Source of the DNA: Neobacillus niacini NBRC 15566
GTDB taxonomy: Bacteria > Bacillota > Bacilli > Bacillales > Cytobacillaceae
Length of the DNA stretch: 64,000 nucleotides
Direction of reading: 5' to 3'
Assembly: GCF_001591505.1 (NCBI RefSeq)
Contig: NZ_BCVA01000006.1
Location: forward strand, 124,001-188,000
Part shown: piece after piece, positions 8,177-15,806 of the stretch
Position numbering within the stretch: the first letter of the stretch is position 1
Layout: every line of letters starts with the position of its first letter
Translations under genes and position numbers: made by a program
Notes under the pieces: generated by a model
The model's database searches: none
Told to the model about the DNA's origin: nothing
Seen by the model: only the letters and a program-made list of their open reading frames with translations

Positions 8177-8938
8177 ATGATACTTAACGAATTAACCATA
8201 CGTTTTTTTACAAAGTTGGCTGGGGCAGGTTTAACGATGGTTGTTATTTTTATTTTTCTGCTGCTTCAAAATGGCTTTGATATGTTTGAATTTGGTGAGG
8301 CCATTTCCAGTAAGTATATTTGGATGGTTATTTATCTTTACGGTATTTTTTGTTCTCTTCTGATTGATTTCCTAGAATGGAAGATACCAAGAATCAATAA
8401 AAGGTTCAAAATTCTTCTATATGTGGTTGCGGGATATGCTATTTTTCTGATTAATGGGGTTAATGTGTTTACATTGATTGCAGGTACAATCGGCGCGTTT
8501 TGCTCATTACTATTCTATTTGGGAACGTATCTATCTGAACGTTCAAAAGGGACTCAATTTGCATGTGCCATTTTGGTACCCATATTTTTAATGATCTTAA
8601 TGAATATTGATTTTACAAAAAAGATCCAGTGGAATGAAGTAAAAGAAGATACAACTTTTAAAGCAACATTTCAGTACTTTGATGGGAAACATGATATACC
8701 AATTACGATCCAAGCAGGTCAAACTATTAATATATCGATTAAGTATGATAATCGGAATGGAGGAGGATATGGCTACCATGTTCTTAACCCTAAGGATAAG
8801 TTGGTGGGAATGGCAGAAGTGAATGAGGGAGTAATGAAGTTTACTGCTCCAGAGACAGGTGTTTACCGAGTGATTGTGAAGGGTGATGATTTAAAAGGTG
8901 GTGTTCAGGTAAATTGGAAAATAAATAAAACAAAATAA
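8177..8938 (+). CDS. Membrane protein with C-terminal extracytoplasmic beta domain
   Basis: A 253-residue protein with about five hydrophobic segments in the first 150 residues (about 15-33, 48-65, 74-90, 95-117 and 126-145) followed by a soluble domain of about 100 residues. The tail is rich in beta strand and Gly (YDNRNGGGYGYHV, then FTAPETGVYRVIVKG) and recalls the bacterial pre-peptidase or emp24-like beta-sandwich that senses or binds outside the membrane. I recognise no named family. AAATGACTGGAGGA provides the ribosome binding site. It is followed after 163 bases by the broken diguanylate cyclase, so a functional link to it is possible but unproven. Confidence 0.6.
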   Translation: MILNELTIRFFTKLAGAGLTMVVIFIFLLLQNGFDMFEFGEAISSKYIWMVIYLYGIFCSLLIDFLEWKIPRINKRFKILLYVVAGYAIFLINGVNVFTLIAGTIGAFCSLLFYLGTYLSERSKGTQFACAILVPIFLMILMNIDFTKKIQWNEVKEDTTFKATFQYFDGKHDIPITIQAGQTINISIKYDNRNGGGYGYHVLNPKDKLVGMAEVNEGVMKFTAPETGVYRVIVKGDDLKGGVQVNWKINKTK

Positions 8939-9101
8939 CTAATGCGAGGGAATAAGTAAAATATTGACAAATTCTTCTGTTTATTTTGTCATGTAAAACT
9001 TGTATGATAATTGTAAAAGAAATATCAAAATAAAAAGGTCGTATTAACTAGGACCATAAAAACGATTAGGAACAATAATTTAAAAAAGGATTCTGGTTAA
9101 A

Positions 9102-10169
9102 ATGAAAGATACATTCTTACTAACTGATTTTGTGACAGAGCAAATATTTTCAATTGTTAGGTGGATTTTTTTAGTAGTGTCATGCATTGTTTTTTGTTAT
9201 CCACCTATTGCCTCCATTGTGAACTTCGAATTACATACCTTTAATTATTTACTCATTTTTGGTTTTGCCTATATGTCCATTACTCAGGTTGCCTTATGGT
9301 TAGCACCTGGGAAAGAAACATTGTTTAATCTACTCATGAAAACGGGAATACTTTTTGACTATATAGCACTGATGTGGCTTTTATGTTTAACTGGAGGAGT
9401 TGTGAGTCCGCTATTCCCAATAGCTTACCTGCTTATTATGCATTCAACTATTTATTGGAAGATTCTTGGCGCCACTGTATCTTGTACAGTTATGGTGATA
9501 AGTTATACGATTTTGTTTTGGATTAGTCTCCCTTTATCTAATCTATCCATTGTAATGTTTCTATTGAATGTCACATTCTTGATTGTAATCGGTTTTTTGG
9601 GAGCCTTGATTGTAAATAGAGAGCGCAATCACCAAAAACTTCAATATATTTACAAGGACTTAGTTGTTCGTGATTATTTAACAGGTTTATATAATCATAG
9701 ACATTTTCAAGAATCTCTAAAAAACTCGTTATCTGATACTAATAAGAAAGAAATGTCTGTCGTTCTAGCAGATATTGATAATTTTAAAATGATAAATGAT
9801 CAGCATGGTCATGTGGTAGGGGACAAAGTATTGATGAAGATTGGCGAAATACTTCAAAACACCATTCCCCCCTCACTAGGCAGGTCCTTCCGTTATGGAT
9901 GAGAAGAATTTGCGATCCTTTTTCATACAACAGATAAGGAGAAAATTATTCCATGCTTGGAGCAAGTCTACAAAGAATTAAGAGAGGTTCAGTTTAGCAG
10001 TGATAATGGCGTCTTTAGCATCACGATGAGCTTTGGCTTATATACCAATCAACAAGGAATCTCGAATCAAGTGGAACTGGTCAGTCGTGCGGATAAGTTA
10101 TTATATAAGGCAAAGCATAATGGGAAAAACCAGGCTATCTTTGACTGTGGAACGGTTATTAGAGGCTAA
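9102..10169 (+). pseudogene. Membrane GGDEF diguanylate cyclase broken by an in-frame stop in its active site
   Basis: Reading through one TGA at 9900-9902 gives a 355-codon protein. It has about six membrane segments in residues 15-195, then a complete GGDEF domain: RDYLTGLYNHRHFQE, LADIDNFKMINDQHGHVVGD, then RYG-stop-EEFAILF and later SRADKLLYKAKHNGKNQ. The stop replaces the second Gly of GGEEF; GGA to TGA is one base change. Everything after it stays in frame and is conserved. As read, the product ends at residue 266 and lacks the catalytic motif, so it cannot make cyclic di-GMP. Restart at TTG 9957 would give only a 70-residue C-terminal fragment. No RxxD inhibitory site precedes the motif. 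It could be a recent inactivation or a sequencing error. Confidence 0.85.
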
Positions 10170-10180
10170 TTAATTGCTAG

Positions 10181-10211
10181 CACAAACCAAAAAGGTTTGT
10201 GTTTTTTTTTC
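10181..10211 (+). terminator. Terminator of the GGDEF locus
   Basis: CACAAACC (10181-10188) pairs with GGTTTGTG (10194-10201), followed by ten T. Confidence 0.85.
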
Positions 10212-10350
10212 GTGTTAAAATTAGATTATTAGACTAGTAGATGGTACTATTTGGATATAAGAGGATGAAAATACCTCCGAGTAATCATACGCTATTCAGC
10301 GTCATTGAACCGCCCTTTAGTATAAAACGAAATTTGAAGAGAGGTACCAT

Positions 10351-11319
10351 ATGAAAAATAAAGTAATGGAGACTTTACAAGGTTCAAAGCATTTTGAATT
10401 GACTCGAGTTGCTGATGGTGTGTATGCAGCACTCTCGGTACCTGGTACGGGTTCTGTAGGGAATGCCGCAATCATTGATTTAGGAGATTCAACGCTTATA
10501 GTCGATTCCTTCACAACTATACAAGCTGCAGAGGATTTAAAGACAGCAGCCGAATTCCTCACTGGAAATTCAGTTTCCTATGTAATCAACACACATTGGC
10601 ACAGCGATCATACGAGCGGAAATCAAGTGTTTGCTCCTAAGGCCCATATTATTTCTACTTCAACTACTCGTGAAATTATGGCCACATTCGGAAAAGATAG
10701 GATAAGTCAGCAGTTGGTAGACCCAGTAACAATTAATCGGGCATTGAACGAAATTGAAAGGAAAATAGCACAAGAAACCGACCAAATGTTACAAAAGGAA
10801 ATGCAATGGGAACTTGCTAGTGATCGCGAGTACATGAAGATACTTCCTCAATTGGTTTATACATTGCCAACCCTTACGTTTGATCACCAATTGTGTATTT
10901 ATGGCAGTTTAAGAAAGGTGCATGTCATTACTTATGGGGGCGGTCATACGGAAAGTGATGCATTTGTGTACCTGCCTGATGATAAAATTGCGGTTATGGG
11001 GGATCTGGTCCTTGCAAAGCACCAACCTGTATTTAATAATGCAAATCCCTCCGAGTGGCTAAATATATTAGAAAAAGTTCAACAACTTGATATCGAAACA
11101 ATTATTCCGGGGCATGGAGAAGTTTGTTCAAAGAAAGAAATTGTTGAAGTGCAAGAGTACATCAAAGATATTATGTTACTCGTGGAGGAAACTGTTCAGA
11201 AGAATGGCAGCTTGGATAATATTTCAGTACCAAAGGCCTATCAAAATTGGTATTTTTCAACCTATTTTAAAACAAATGTGCAGAAGGTTTATGATTTGCT
11301 TACTAAAAAGTCACAATAA
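10351..11319 (+). CDS. MBL-fold metallo-hydrolase (B1-like)
   Basis: A 322-residue metallo-beta-lactamase-fold hydrolase. The metal motif is His82-x-His84-x-Asp86-His87 in THWHSDHTSG, with later ligands in YGGGHTESDAFVYL and IIPGHGEV. The arrangement, with GNAAIIDLGDSTLIVDSF before it, matches the broad cyclase/hydrolase group of Bacillus rather than a proven beta-lactamase. No signal peptide is seen, so a role in antibiotic resistance is unlikely. GAGAGG lies upstream. Substrate unknown. Confidence 0.8.
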   Translation: MKNKVMETLQGSKHFELTRVADGVYAALSVPGTGSVGNAAIIDLGDSTLIVDSFTTIQAAEDLKTAAEFLTGNSVSYVINTHWHSDHTSGNQVFAPKAHIISTSTTREIMATFGKDRISQQLVDPVTINRALNEIERKIAQETDQMLQKEMQWELASDREYMKILPQLVYTLPTLTFDHQLCIYGSLRKVHVITYGGGHTESDAFVYLPDDKIAVMGDLVLAKHQPVFNNANPSEWLNILEKVQQLDIETIIPGHGEVCSKKEIVEVQEYIKDIMLLVEETVQKNGSLDNISVPKAYQNWYFSTYFKTNVQKVYDLLTKKSQ

Positions 11320-11368
11320 GAATTCAATGAATAAGATTAGATGAGTAAAGAATGGTATAGGAGGCTAT

Positions 11369-11929
11369 ATGAAACTTGTTTTAATATTTGGTCCACAGGC
11401 TGTTGGAAAAATGACTGTTGGGCAAGAGTTAGCAAAAATTACGGGTTTAAAGCTTTTCCATAATCATATGACGATTGAACTGGTTACGCCAATTTTTGAT
11501 TACGGTACGAAGGAAGGACAAAGATTAGTAACCTTGTTTCGACGGGAAATATTCGAGGCTGTAGCAAAAAGTGATCTGGAAGGACTAATTTTTACATATG
11601 TATGGGCATTCGATCATCCATCTGATTGGGAGTATATAAATAATGTCTGTCAGATATTTGAATCTAAAGGAGGCAAAGTTTATTTCGTAGAGCTGGAAGC
11701 CGATCTAAATGAAAGAATCGAGCGGAATAAAAGTCCTCACCGCCTTAAGCATAAGCCCACTAAAAGAAATATTGAATGGTCAGAAAATAACCTCAAGAAG
11801 TCGATGGATAAATACAGGCTGAATTCTTTAGAGGGTGAAATTACAAAACAAGAATATATCAGAATTAATAATACAAATAAGAGTCCAGAAGAAGTAGCAA
11901 AAGTCATAAAAGAGAAATTTCAACTATAA
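11369..11929 (+). CDS. P-loop small-molecule kinase-like NTPase
   Basis: A 186-residue protein with a Walker A motif near the N-terminus (FGPQAVGKMTVG, residues 7-18) in an adenylate/shikimate-kinase-like arrangement, and a lid-like basic block, RIERNKSPHRLKHKPTKRN (about residues 116-134). Such stand-alone kinases of bacilli are usually annotated only as AAA or zeta-toxin-like ATPases; the phosphate acceptor is not known. GGAGG precedes the ATG. It is followed after 38 bases by an acetyltransferase, with which it may be cotranscribed. Confidence 0.65.
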   Translation: MKLVLIFGPQAVGKMTVGQELAKITGLKLFHNHMTIELVTPIFDYGTKEGQRLVTLFRREIFEAVAKSDLEGLIFTYVWAFDHPSDWEYINNVCQIFESKGGKVYFVELEADLNERIERNKSPHRLKHKPTKRNIEWSENNLKKSMDKYRLNSLEGEITKQEYIRINNTNKSPEEVAKVIKEKFQL

Positions 11930-11967
11930 TTATCATTATATTGGAATTTTTAGAAGAGGAGACCATC

Positions 11968-12489
11968 ATGAAGACGAGTTTTTTCAAGTTAACAGAACCA
12001 ACCCAAGAACTTGTTGACGTGTTTAACCGCTGGGAAAACAATCCCGATTTAATCCCATTAACCCGCCCCAACCAAAACCAGGCAGCATTGGATCGACGTG
12101 ACACGATGACACTGGATGAATTAAAACAAAGACTAGAGCACCATTATACCTACCTGATTTATCTGGGTAACCAGTTGGTCGGTGAAATGAACTATATGAT
12201 TGATCCCAATCATCTCCACAAAAAAGAGGCGGGTACCGCATGGATTGGCATAACCATTGGTGAATCTATTGGCAGGGGAAAAGGGATTGGATATCAGGCC
12301 ATTCAATTTTTAGAGGAAGAAATTAAGAAGGCTGGATTAACTCGTGTGGAATTGGGTGTATTTGAATTTAACACACAGGCAAGAAAGCTATATGAAAAGC
12401 TAGGATACAAGGAGATTGGAAGAATTGAAAATTTCACCTATTGGGCGGATAAAATGTGGTTTGATATCCGAATGGAGAAGTATTTATAA
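11968..12489 (+). CDS. GNAT family N-acetyltransferase
   Basis: A 173-residue acetyltransferase of the RimJ/RimL-like group. The acetyl-CoA loop is in ESIGRGKGIGYQAIQFLEEE, and the C-terminal GVFEFNTQARKLYEKLGYKEIG is motif B. The ATG at 11968 has AGAGGAGA upstream; the open frame extends nine codons before it from a TTG without signal. Substrate unknown. Confidence 0.8.
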   Translation: MKTSFFKLTEPTQELVDVFNRWENNPDLIPLTRPNQNQAALDRRDTMTLDELKQRLEHHYTYLIYLGNQLVGEMNYMIDPNHLHKKEAGTAWIGITIGESIGRGKGIGYQAIQFLEEEIKKAGLTRVELGVFEFNTQARKLYEKLGYKEIGRIENFTYWADKMWFDIRMEKYL

Positions 12490-12619
12490 AAATGGCTGTG
12501 TTAACGCTGATACGTAAAAAGAGAATGGTTAAATAATTAGTATCGTGGTCAATAGATGAATAGATAGTAAATATTTGATTACAATGTGAATAGTTGAGAA
12601 GTAGAAAGGGAGAGAACAT

Positions 12620-12997
12620 ATGATTAATATAGTAGGTCAAATTATGCTGTATGTTAATAACCAGGAGGAGTCCGTAAAATTTTGGACAGAGAAAGCTGGA
12701 TTTACTGTGCTATCGGAGCACGATAATGGTGCAATGAAATGGTTTGTCATTGCCCCAGCGAAGGACGCCCAAACAAGTATTGTTCTGCACAACAAGGAAG
12801 TGGTTGCTAAGTTCTCACCAGAACTTAATCTTGGAACTCCTTCTCTGATGTTTTTTACTAAAGATCTAGATCAACTTTACAAGGACTTTCAAGATAAAAA
12901 TATCACCGTTGGAGAAATTGTAAATATTCCTGGCGGCAGAGTGTTTAACTTTGCAGATAATGAAGAAAATTACTTTGCTGTGACAGAAATAAAATAA
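12620..12997 (+). CDS. VOC family (glyoxalase-like) protein
   Basis: A 125-residue vicinal-oxygen-chelate protein with two beta-alpha-beta-beta-beta units. It opens with QIMLYVNNQEESVKFWTEKAGF, typical of small Bacillus VOC proteins, and ends with GGRVFNFADNEENYFAV. In the second unit a Glu-rich end (DNEENYFAVTE) occupies the position of the usual DPxGN-x-E metal ligand. Catalytic role unknown; such proteins may bind metals, thiols or drugs. Its terminator has been displaced by the repeat that follows. Confidence 0.75.
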   Translation: MINIVGQIMLYVNNQEESVKFWTEKAGFTVLSEHDNGAMKWFVIAPAKDAQTSIVLHNKEVVAKFSPELNLGTPSLMFFTKDLDQLYKDFQDKNITVGEIVNIPGGRVFNFADNEENYFAVTEIK

Positions 12998-13013
12998 ATA
13001 CACCGCCATTAAA

Positions 13014-13268
13014 ACGTTAACGGGTTTACGTGTGTGGTGCAAATTTATAATTCACAAACCTCATCGTGGGTTTAATAAAGCGGAGAAACTTCTCCTAATT
13101 AGGAAAATGCACTGAGAATAGCTTAAATAAAGGGAAAGATTCCGGCTATTGACTCGAAAAACGTGAAAATGAGTCATTATTCGTTGCTTAAGCGGAAAAG
13201 CTCCGCTTAAATTCCCCGAACCGAGCCCTATTCACAGTCTAACCGGAAAGTCTCCGCTTAGAGGGAGA
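13014..13268. repeat. Dispersed hairpin repeat, copy B, flanked by a 14-bp duplication
   Basis: Non-coding DNA whose core (13077-13262) contains serial short hairpins of the type CGGA-A/G-AA..TCTCCG, including AAGCGGAAAAGCTCCGCTT and ACCGGAAAGTCTCCGC. It aligns end to end with the copy at 57441-57629 and shares modules with the MITE at 2447-2722. The whole 255-bp block is bracketed by perfect direct repeats ACACCGCCATTAAA at 13000-13013 and 13269-13282, as expected for a target duplication. No GGCTCTG ends are visible here, so the boundaries differ from the MITE. Confidence 0.65.
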
Positions 13269-13299
13269 ACACCGCCATTAAATATAGGCGGTGTTTTTT
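13269..13299 (+). terminator. Terminator displaced from the VOC gene
   Basis: ACACCGCC pairs with GGCGGTGT and is followed by T6. Its left arm is also present at 13000-13007, right after the VOC stop codon, which suggests this terminator originally followed that gene directly before repeat copy B was inserted. Confidence 0.75.
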
Positions 13300-13393
13300 A
13301 CCATGCTTCCCTACAAATTTGGTAGATATGATAGGATTGGAATCATTAGTTTTTCAAAGATCAGCGTAATTCGAAAGGAGACCAACATACATA

Positions 13394-14530
13394 ATGGTCT
13401 ATCTACTTATCATATTAGTTGTTTTAGCAATTGGAATCATTCTGTTTATTACGTTACACCCAACGTTTGGGGGCAGTCCAAGTGTGCAGGATCGTGTGCG
13501 GTATCGTGAATTCGACAATTATAAAAATAGAGAATTTGTGAATCAAATTCCAACGGACATGAAGATGGATGTATCTACGATTCTCTCACTAATGAAAGAC
13601 TCATTTACAGGAAAAAAGGATCGTAGACCTACTAACCCTATTCCCATTTCTATCGATTGGAACAAAATCTACAGTGATGAAGACAGCTTGACGTGGTTTG
13701 GTCATTCAACGATGCTGCTCTCACTAGACAAAAAGAAAATACTGATTGACCCGATGTTTGGGCCGTCTCCATCACCTGTCACATTTGTTGGAAGTAAGCG
13801 TTACAGTGAAGATCTTCTATATGTGATTGAAAAATTACCACAAATCGATATCGTCCTAATTACTCATGATCATTATGATCATTTGGATTACCCATCCATT
13901 ATCAAATTAAAAGAAAAAGTGGGTCATTTCATTGTCCCGCTTGGGGTTGCTGCTCATTTAATAAAGTGGGGTGTAAAGGAAGTCCAAATAACCGAATGTA
14001 ATTGGTGGGATGAAGTCAAGTGGGAAGGTTTAATCATCGCTTCTGTTCCGTCACAGCATTTTTCCGGCAGGGGATTGTTCAATCGAAATAGTACCTTGTG
14101 GAATGGATGGGTCATTCTTGGTGAAACACAGAGAATTTATACAAGTGGGGATGGAGGCTACGGACCTCATTTTAAGAAAATCGGTGAGAAATATGGTCCT
14201 TTTGACCTCACGTTAATGGAAGGCGGCCAATATGATCAACGCTGGTCAGACATCCATATGCAGCCGGAAGAATCGGTACAAGCTCATCTTGATGTAAGAG
14301 GTAAAACCATGATGCTGATTCACTGGGGAGCTTTTACATTGGCTTATCATAGCTGGACAGATCCGGTGGACAGGGCAATAGGTGCTGCTGAACAAAAAGA
14401 AGTAAATTTAATTGCACCAAATTTAGGGGAAACCGTTGTCTTAAATGGAAGTTACATAGAACCTAGTTCTTGGTGGAAAGCACTCAGCACGAATAACGCG
14501 TTTGATATTGAATCATCTACTCCTAGATAA
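13394..14530 (+). CDS. MBL-fold hydrolase, UlaG / NAPE-PLD-like
   Basis: A 378-residue metallo-hydrolase with an N-terminal membrane anchor (residues 2-22). The core shows WFGHSTMLLSLDKKKILIDP, then the metal motif THDHYDHLD (His158, Asp159, His160, Asp162, His163), SVPSQHFSGRG, and IHWGAFTLAYHSWTDP. These match the family of L-ascorbate-6-phosphate lactonases and N-acylphosphatidylethanolamine phospholipase D; in bacilli a membrane-bound phosphodiesterase or lactonase role is likely but the substrate is unproven. AAAGGAG lies 13 bases before the ATG, a long spacing, so expression may be weak. Confidence 0.8.
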   Translation: MVYLLIILVVLAIGIILFITLHPTFGGSPSVQDRVRYREFDNYKNREFVNQIPTDMKMDVSTILSLMKDSFTGKKDRRPTNPIPISIDWNKIYSDEDSLTWFGHSTMLLSLDKKKILIDPMFGPSPSPVTFVGSKRYSEDLLYVIEKLPQIDIVLITHDHYDHLDYPSIIKLKEKVGHFIVPLGVAAHLIKWGVKEVQITECNWWDEVKWEGLIIASVPSQHFSGRGLFNRNSTLWNGWVILGETQRIYTSGDGGYGPHFKKIGEKYGPFDLTLMEGGQYDQRWSDIHMQPEESVQAHLDVRGKTMMLIHWGAFTLAYHSWTDPVDRAIGAAEQKEVNLIAPNLGETVVLNGSYIEPSSWWKALSTNNAFDIESSTPR

Positions 14531-14538
14531 GGATATAA

Positions 14539-14578
14539 TGTCAACTAAATTGACAACGCTTACTGCTTTCTGTATAGT
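14539..14578 (+). promoter_or_regulatory. marR promoter with overlapping palindromic operator
   Basis: The palindrome TGTCAACTAAATTGACA (14539-14555) contains the -35 box TTGACA (14550-14555), which is followed after 17 bases by TATAGT (14573-14578). The same operator recurs twice in the intergenic region at 15619-15672, which supports autoregulation by the MarR protein just downstream. Confidence 0.8.
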
Positions 14579-14591
14579 TGGGGTGTAAATT

Positions 14592-15050
14592 ATGATTGGA
14601 GTGAATCAGTTGATCCCAACCTCTGAATTACAAAATTTAGATCTGATTGACCTATTAAGTGAACGTCATAGTATGGTCAGAAGAATCGCAGAGAAAGCAT
14701 GGAACAATCAAAGTGAGATTCATATTTCTAATTCCGAATGGTATATCATGGCTAGAATTTATCAAAAAAAGCCTACTATTTCGTATGTCACAAAAAATGT
14801 AGAAATTTCTCGTCAGGCAATACATAAGTTTATTAATAAGCTTGCGGAAAAAGGATTAGTTGAAATCGATAATGTGGAAAACAACAAGAAGGAAAAGTGT
14901 ATTCAATTAACAGCCTTTGGTGAAGAGTGCTATAAGAAAAATGAGGCACTTAAAGCCCAGCTTGAGAATAAAATTGCCGAAAAAATAGGTACTGAGCAAG
15001 TAGAAATTCTAAAAGATTTATTAAAGTTAGATTGGGATATAAATCAATGA
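14592..15050 (+). CDS. MarR family transcriptional regulator
   Basis: A 152-residue winged-helix regulator. The recognition region is ISYVTKNVEISRQAIHKFINKLAEKGLVEI (about residues 61-90) and the wing follows as NNKKEKCIQLT; N- and C-terminal helices form the dimer interface. The operator TGTCAAC-TAA-GTTGACA-like palindrome overlaps the -35 box of its own promoter and those of the two genes beyond, so it most likely represses itself, the CarD-like protein and the MFS exporter, with a drug or phenolic ligand relieving repression. A single Cys (in KEKCIQ, and another in EECYKK) could allow redox sensing, but this is speculative. Confidence 0.85.
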   Translation: MIGVNQLIPTSELQNLDLIDLLSERHSMVRRIAEKAWNNQSEIHISNSEWYIMARIYQKKPTISYVTKNVEISRQAIHKFINKLAEKGLVEIDNVENNKKEKCIQLTAFGEECYKKNEALKAQLENKIAEKIGTEQVEILKDLLKLDWDINQ

Positions 15051-15052
15051 AC

Positions 15053-15094
15053 AAAACCCCCGCTTAGCTAAAAAGCTAATAAGCGGGGGTTTTT
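15053..15094. terminator. Bidirectional terminator shared by marR and the CarD-like gene
   Basis: AAAACCCCCGCTTA pairs with TAAGCGGGGGTTTT. The right arm encodes the last codons of the minus-strand gene, whose TAG stop lies at the edge of the loop. Confidence 0.9.
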
Positions 15095-15597
15095 CTAGTT
15101 AAATCCAAGATATTTCTTATAATTCTATTATTGATTTCTTGATAAGATGTGTTTAATGATATCGCTAATTCTTTAAAAAGAATATTTTGTGCGTTTGTCA
15201 AAAGTTTACGGTCTTGCTCGTTCATTTTTTTATCCTGGCGTTCTACATCGATCTTTTTCCTCATCAATGTATTAATTACTTTTGCAATATCTTTTCTTTC
15301 ACCAGTGTTTAAAATCTCAGAATATAGTTGAAGACGAAGGTTAGGTTTATCAACCCACTCTACCCCTGGATATTTAAAAGATTCTAGAATTTCATAGGCT
15401 TCCTCTTTTTGGATTAAATCGAGTATGGTTACTTTATCATTATGAACCGGAATACTGATGGTTAAATGATGTTTATTTTCCATTGGATGTAATACATAAT
15501 AGCTTCTTGTAATCCCCGAAACGGTTTTATTGCAAATATCATTAATTTTGCAAATGCCATGTGCAGAATAGATAACCAGGTCTCCAATATGATACAT
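15076..15597 (-). CDS. CarD/CdnL family RNA polymerase-binding protein (YdeB-like)
   Basis: A 173-residue CarD-type transcription factor. The N-terminal Tudor-like RNA-polymerase interaction domain is clear (YHIGDLVIYSAHGICKINDI, then YYVLHP and ISIPVHN, residues 1-60), followed by a helical C-terminal domain that in CarD contacts DNA at the -10 region. Homologues stabilise open complexes; the Bacillus YdeB role is little known. The ATG at 15597 has AGGAG upstream. Its promoter is TTGACA (minus strand, 15661-15656), 17 bases, TATTAT, and overlaps the MarR operator, which suggests induction together with the exporter. Confidence 0.85.
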   Translation of the reverse strand: MYHIGDLVIYSAHGICKINDICNKTVSGITRSYYVLHPMENKHHLTISIPVHNDKVTILDLIQKEEAYEILESFKYPGVEWVDKPNLRLQLYSEILNTGERKDIAKVINTLMRKKIDVERQDKKMNEQDRKLLTNAQNILFKELAISLNTSYQEINNRIIRNILDLTRKTPAY

Positions 15598-15618
15598 GTA
15601 TTCACTCCTAATATATTT

Positions 15619-15696
15619 CGTCAACTAAGTTGATAATAACTCATAATAAATTTTTTGTCAACCAAGTTGACATATAGAAAAAATCTCTGATATAGT
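15619..15696. promoter_or_regulatory. Divergent promoters with two MarR operators
   Basis: Operator O2, TGTCAACCAAGTTGACA (15656-15672), provides the -35 boxes in both directions: rightward TTGACA (15667-15672), 18 bases, TATAGT (15691-15696) for the MFS gene; leftward TTGACA (15661-15656), 17 bases, TATTAT (15638-15633) for the CarD-like gene. A second, slightly diverged copy (CGTCAACTAAGTTGATA, 15619-15635) lies over the leftward -10/start region. Together with the site at 14539 this defines TGTCAACYAARTTGACA. Confidence 0.85.
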
Positions 15697-15806
15697 GAGT
15701 AAGTTCGTTTGTAAGTGGGGGTGTACAACGGGGATTGGATAATGGCTGATAATCGAAATTACGACAATCATTTCAGCACAATAGATAACGATAAAAGGAG
15801 ATTTCA

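Noticed and set aside
9900..9902. UGA as selenocysteine in the GGDEF protein
   Set aside because: No SECIS-like hairpin is evident and the codon replaces a structural Gly; a nonsense mutation is simpler.
10351..11319. Class B beta-lactamase
   Set aside because: The HxHxDH motif is shared by the whole superfamily; there is no signal peptide or resistance context.
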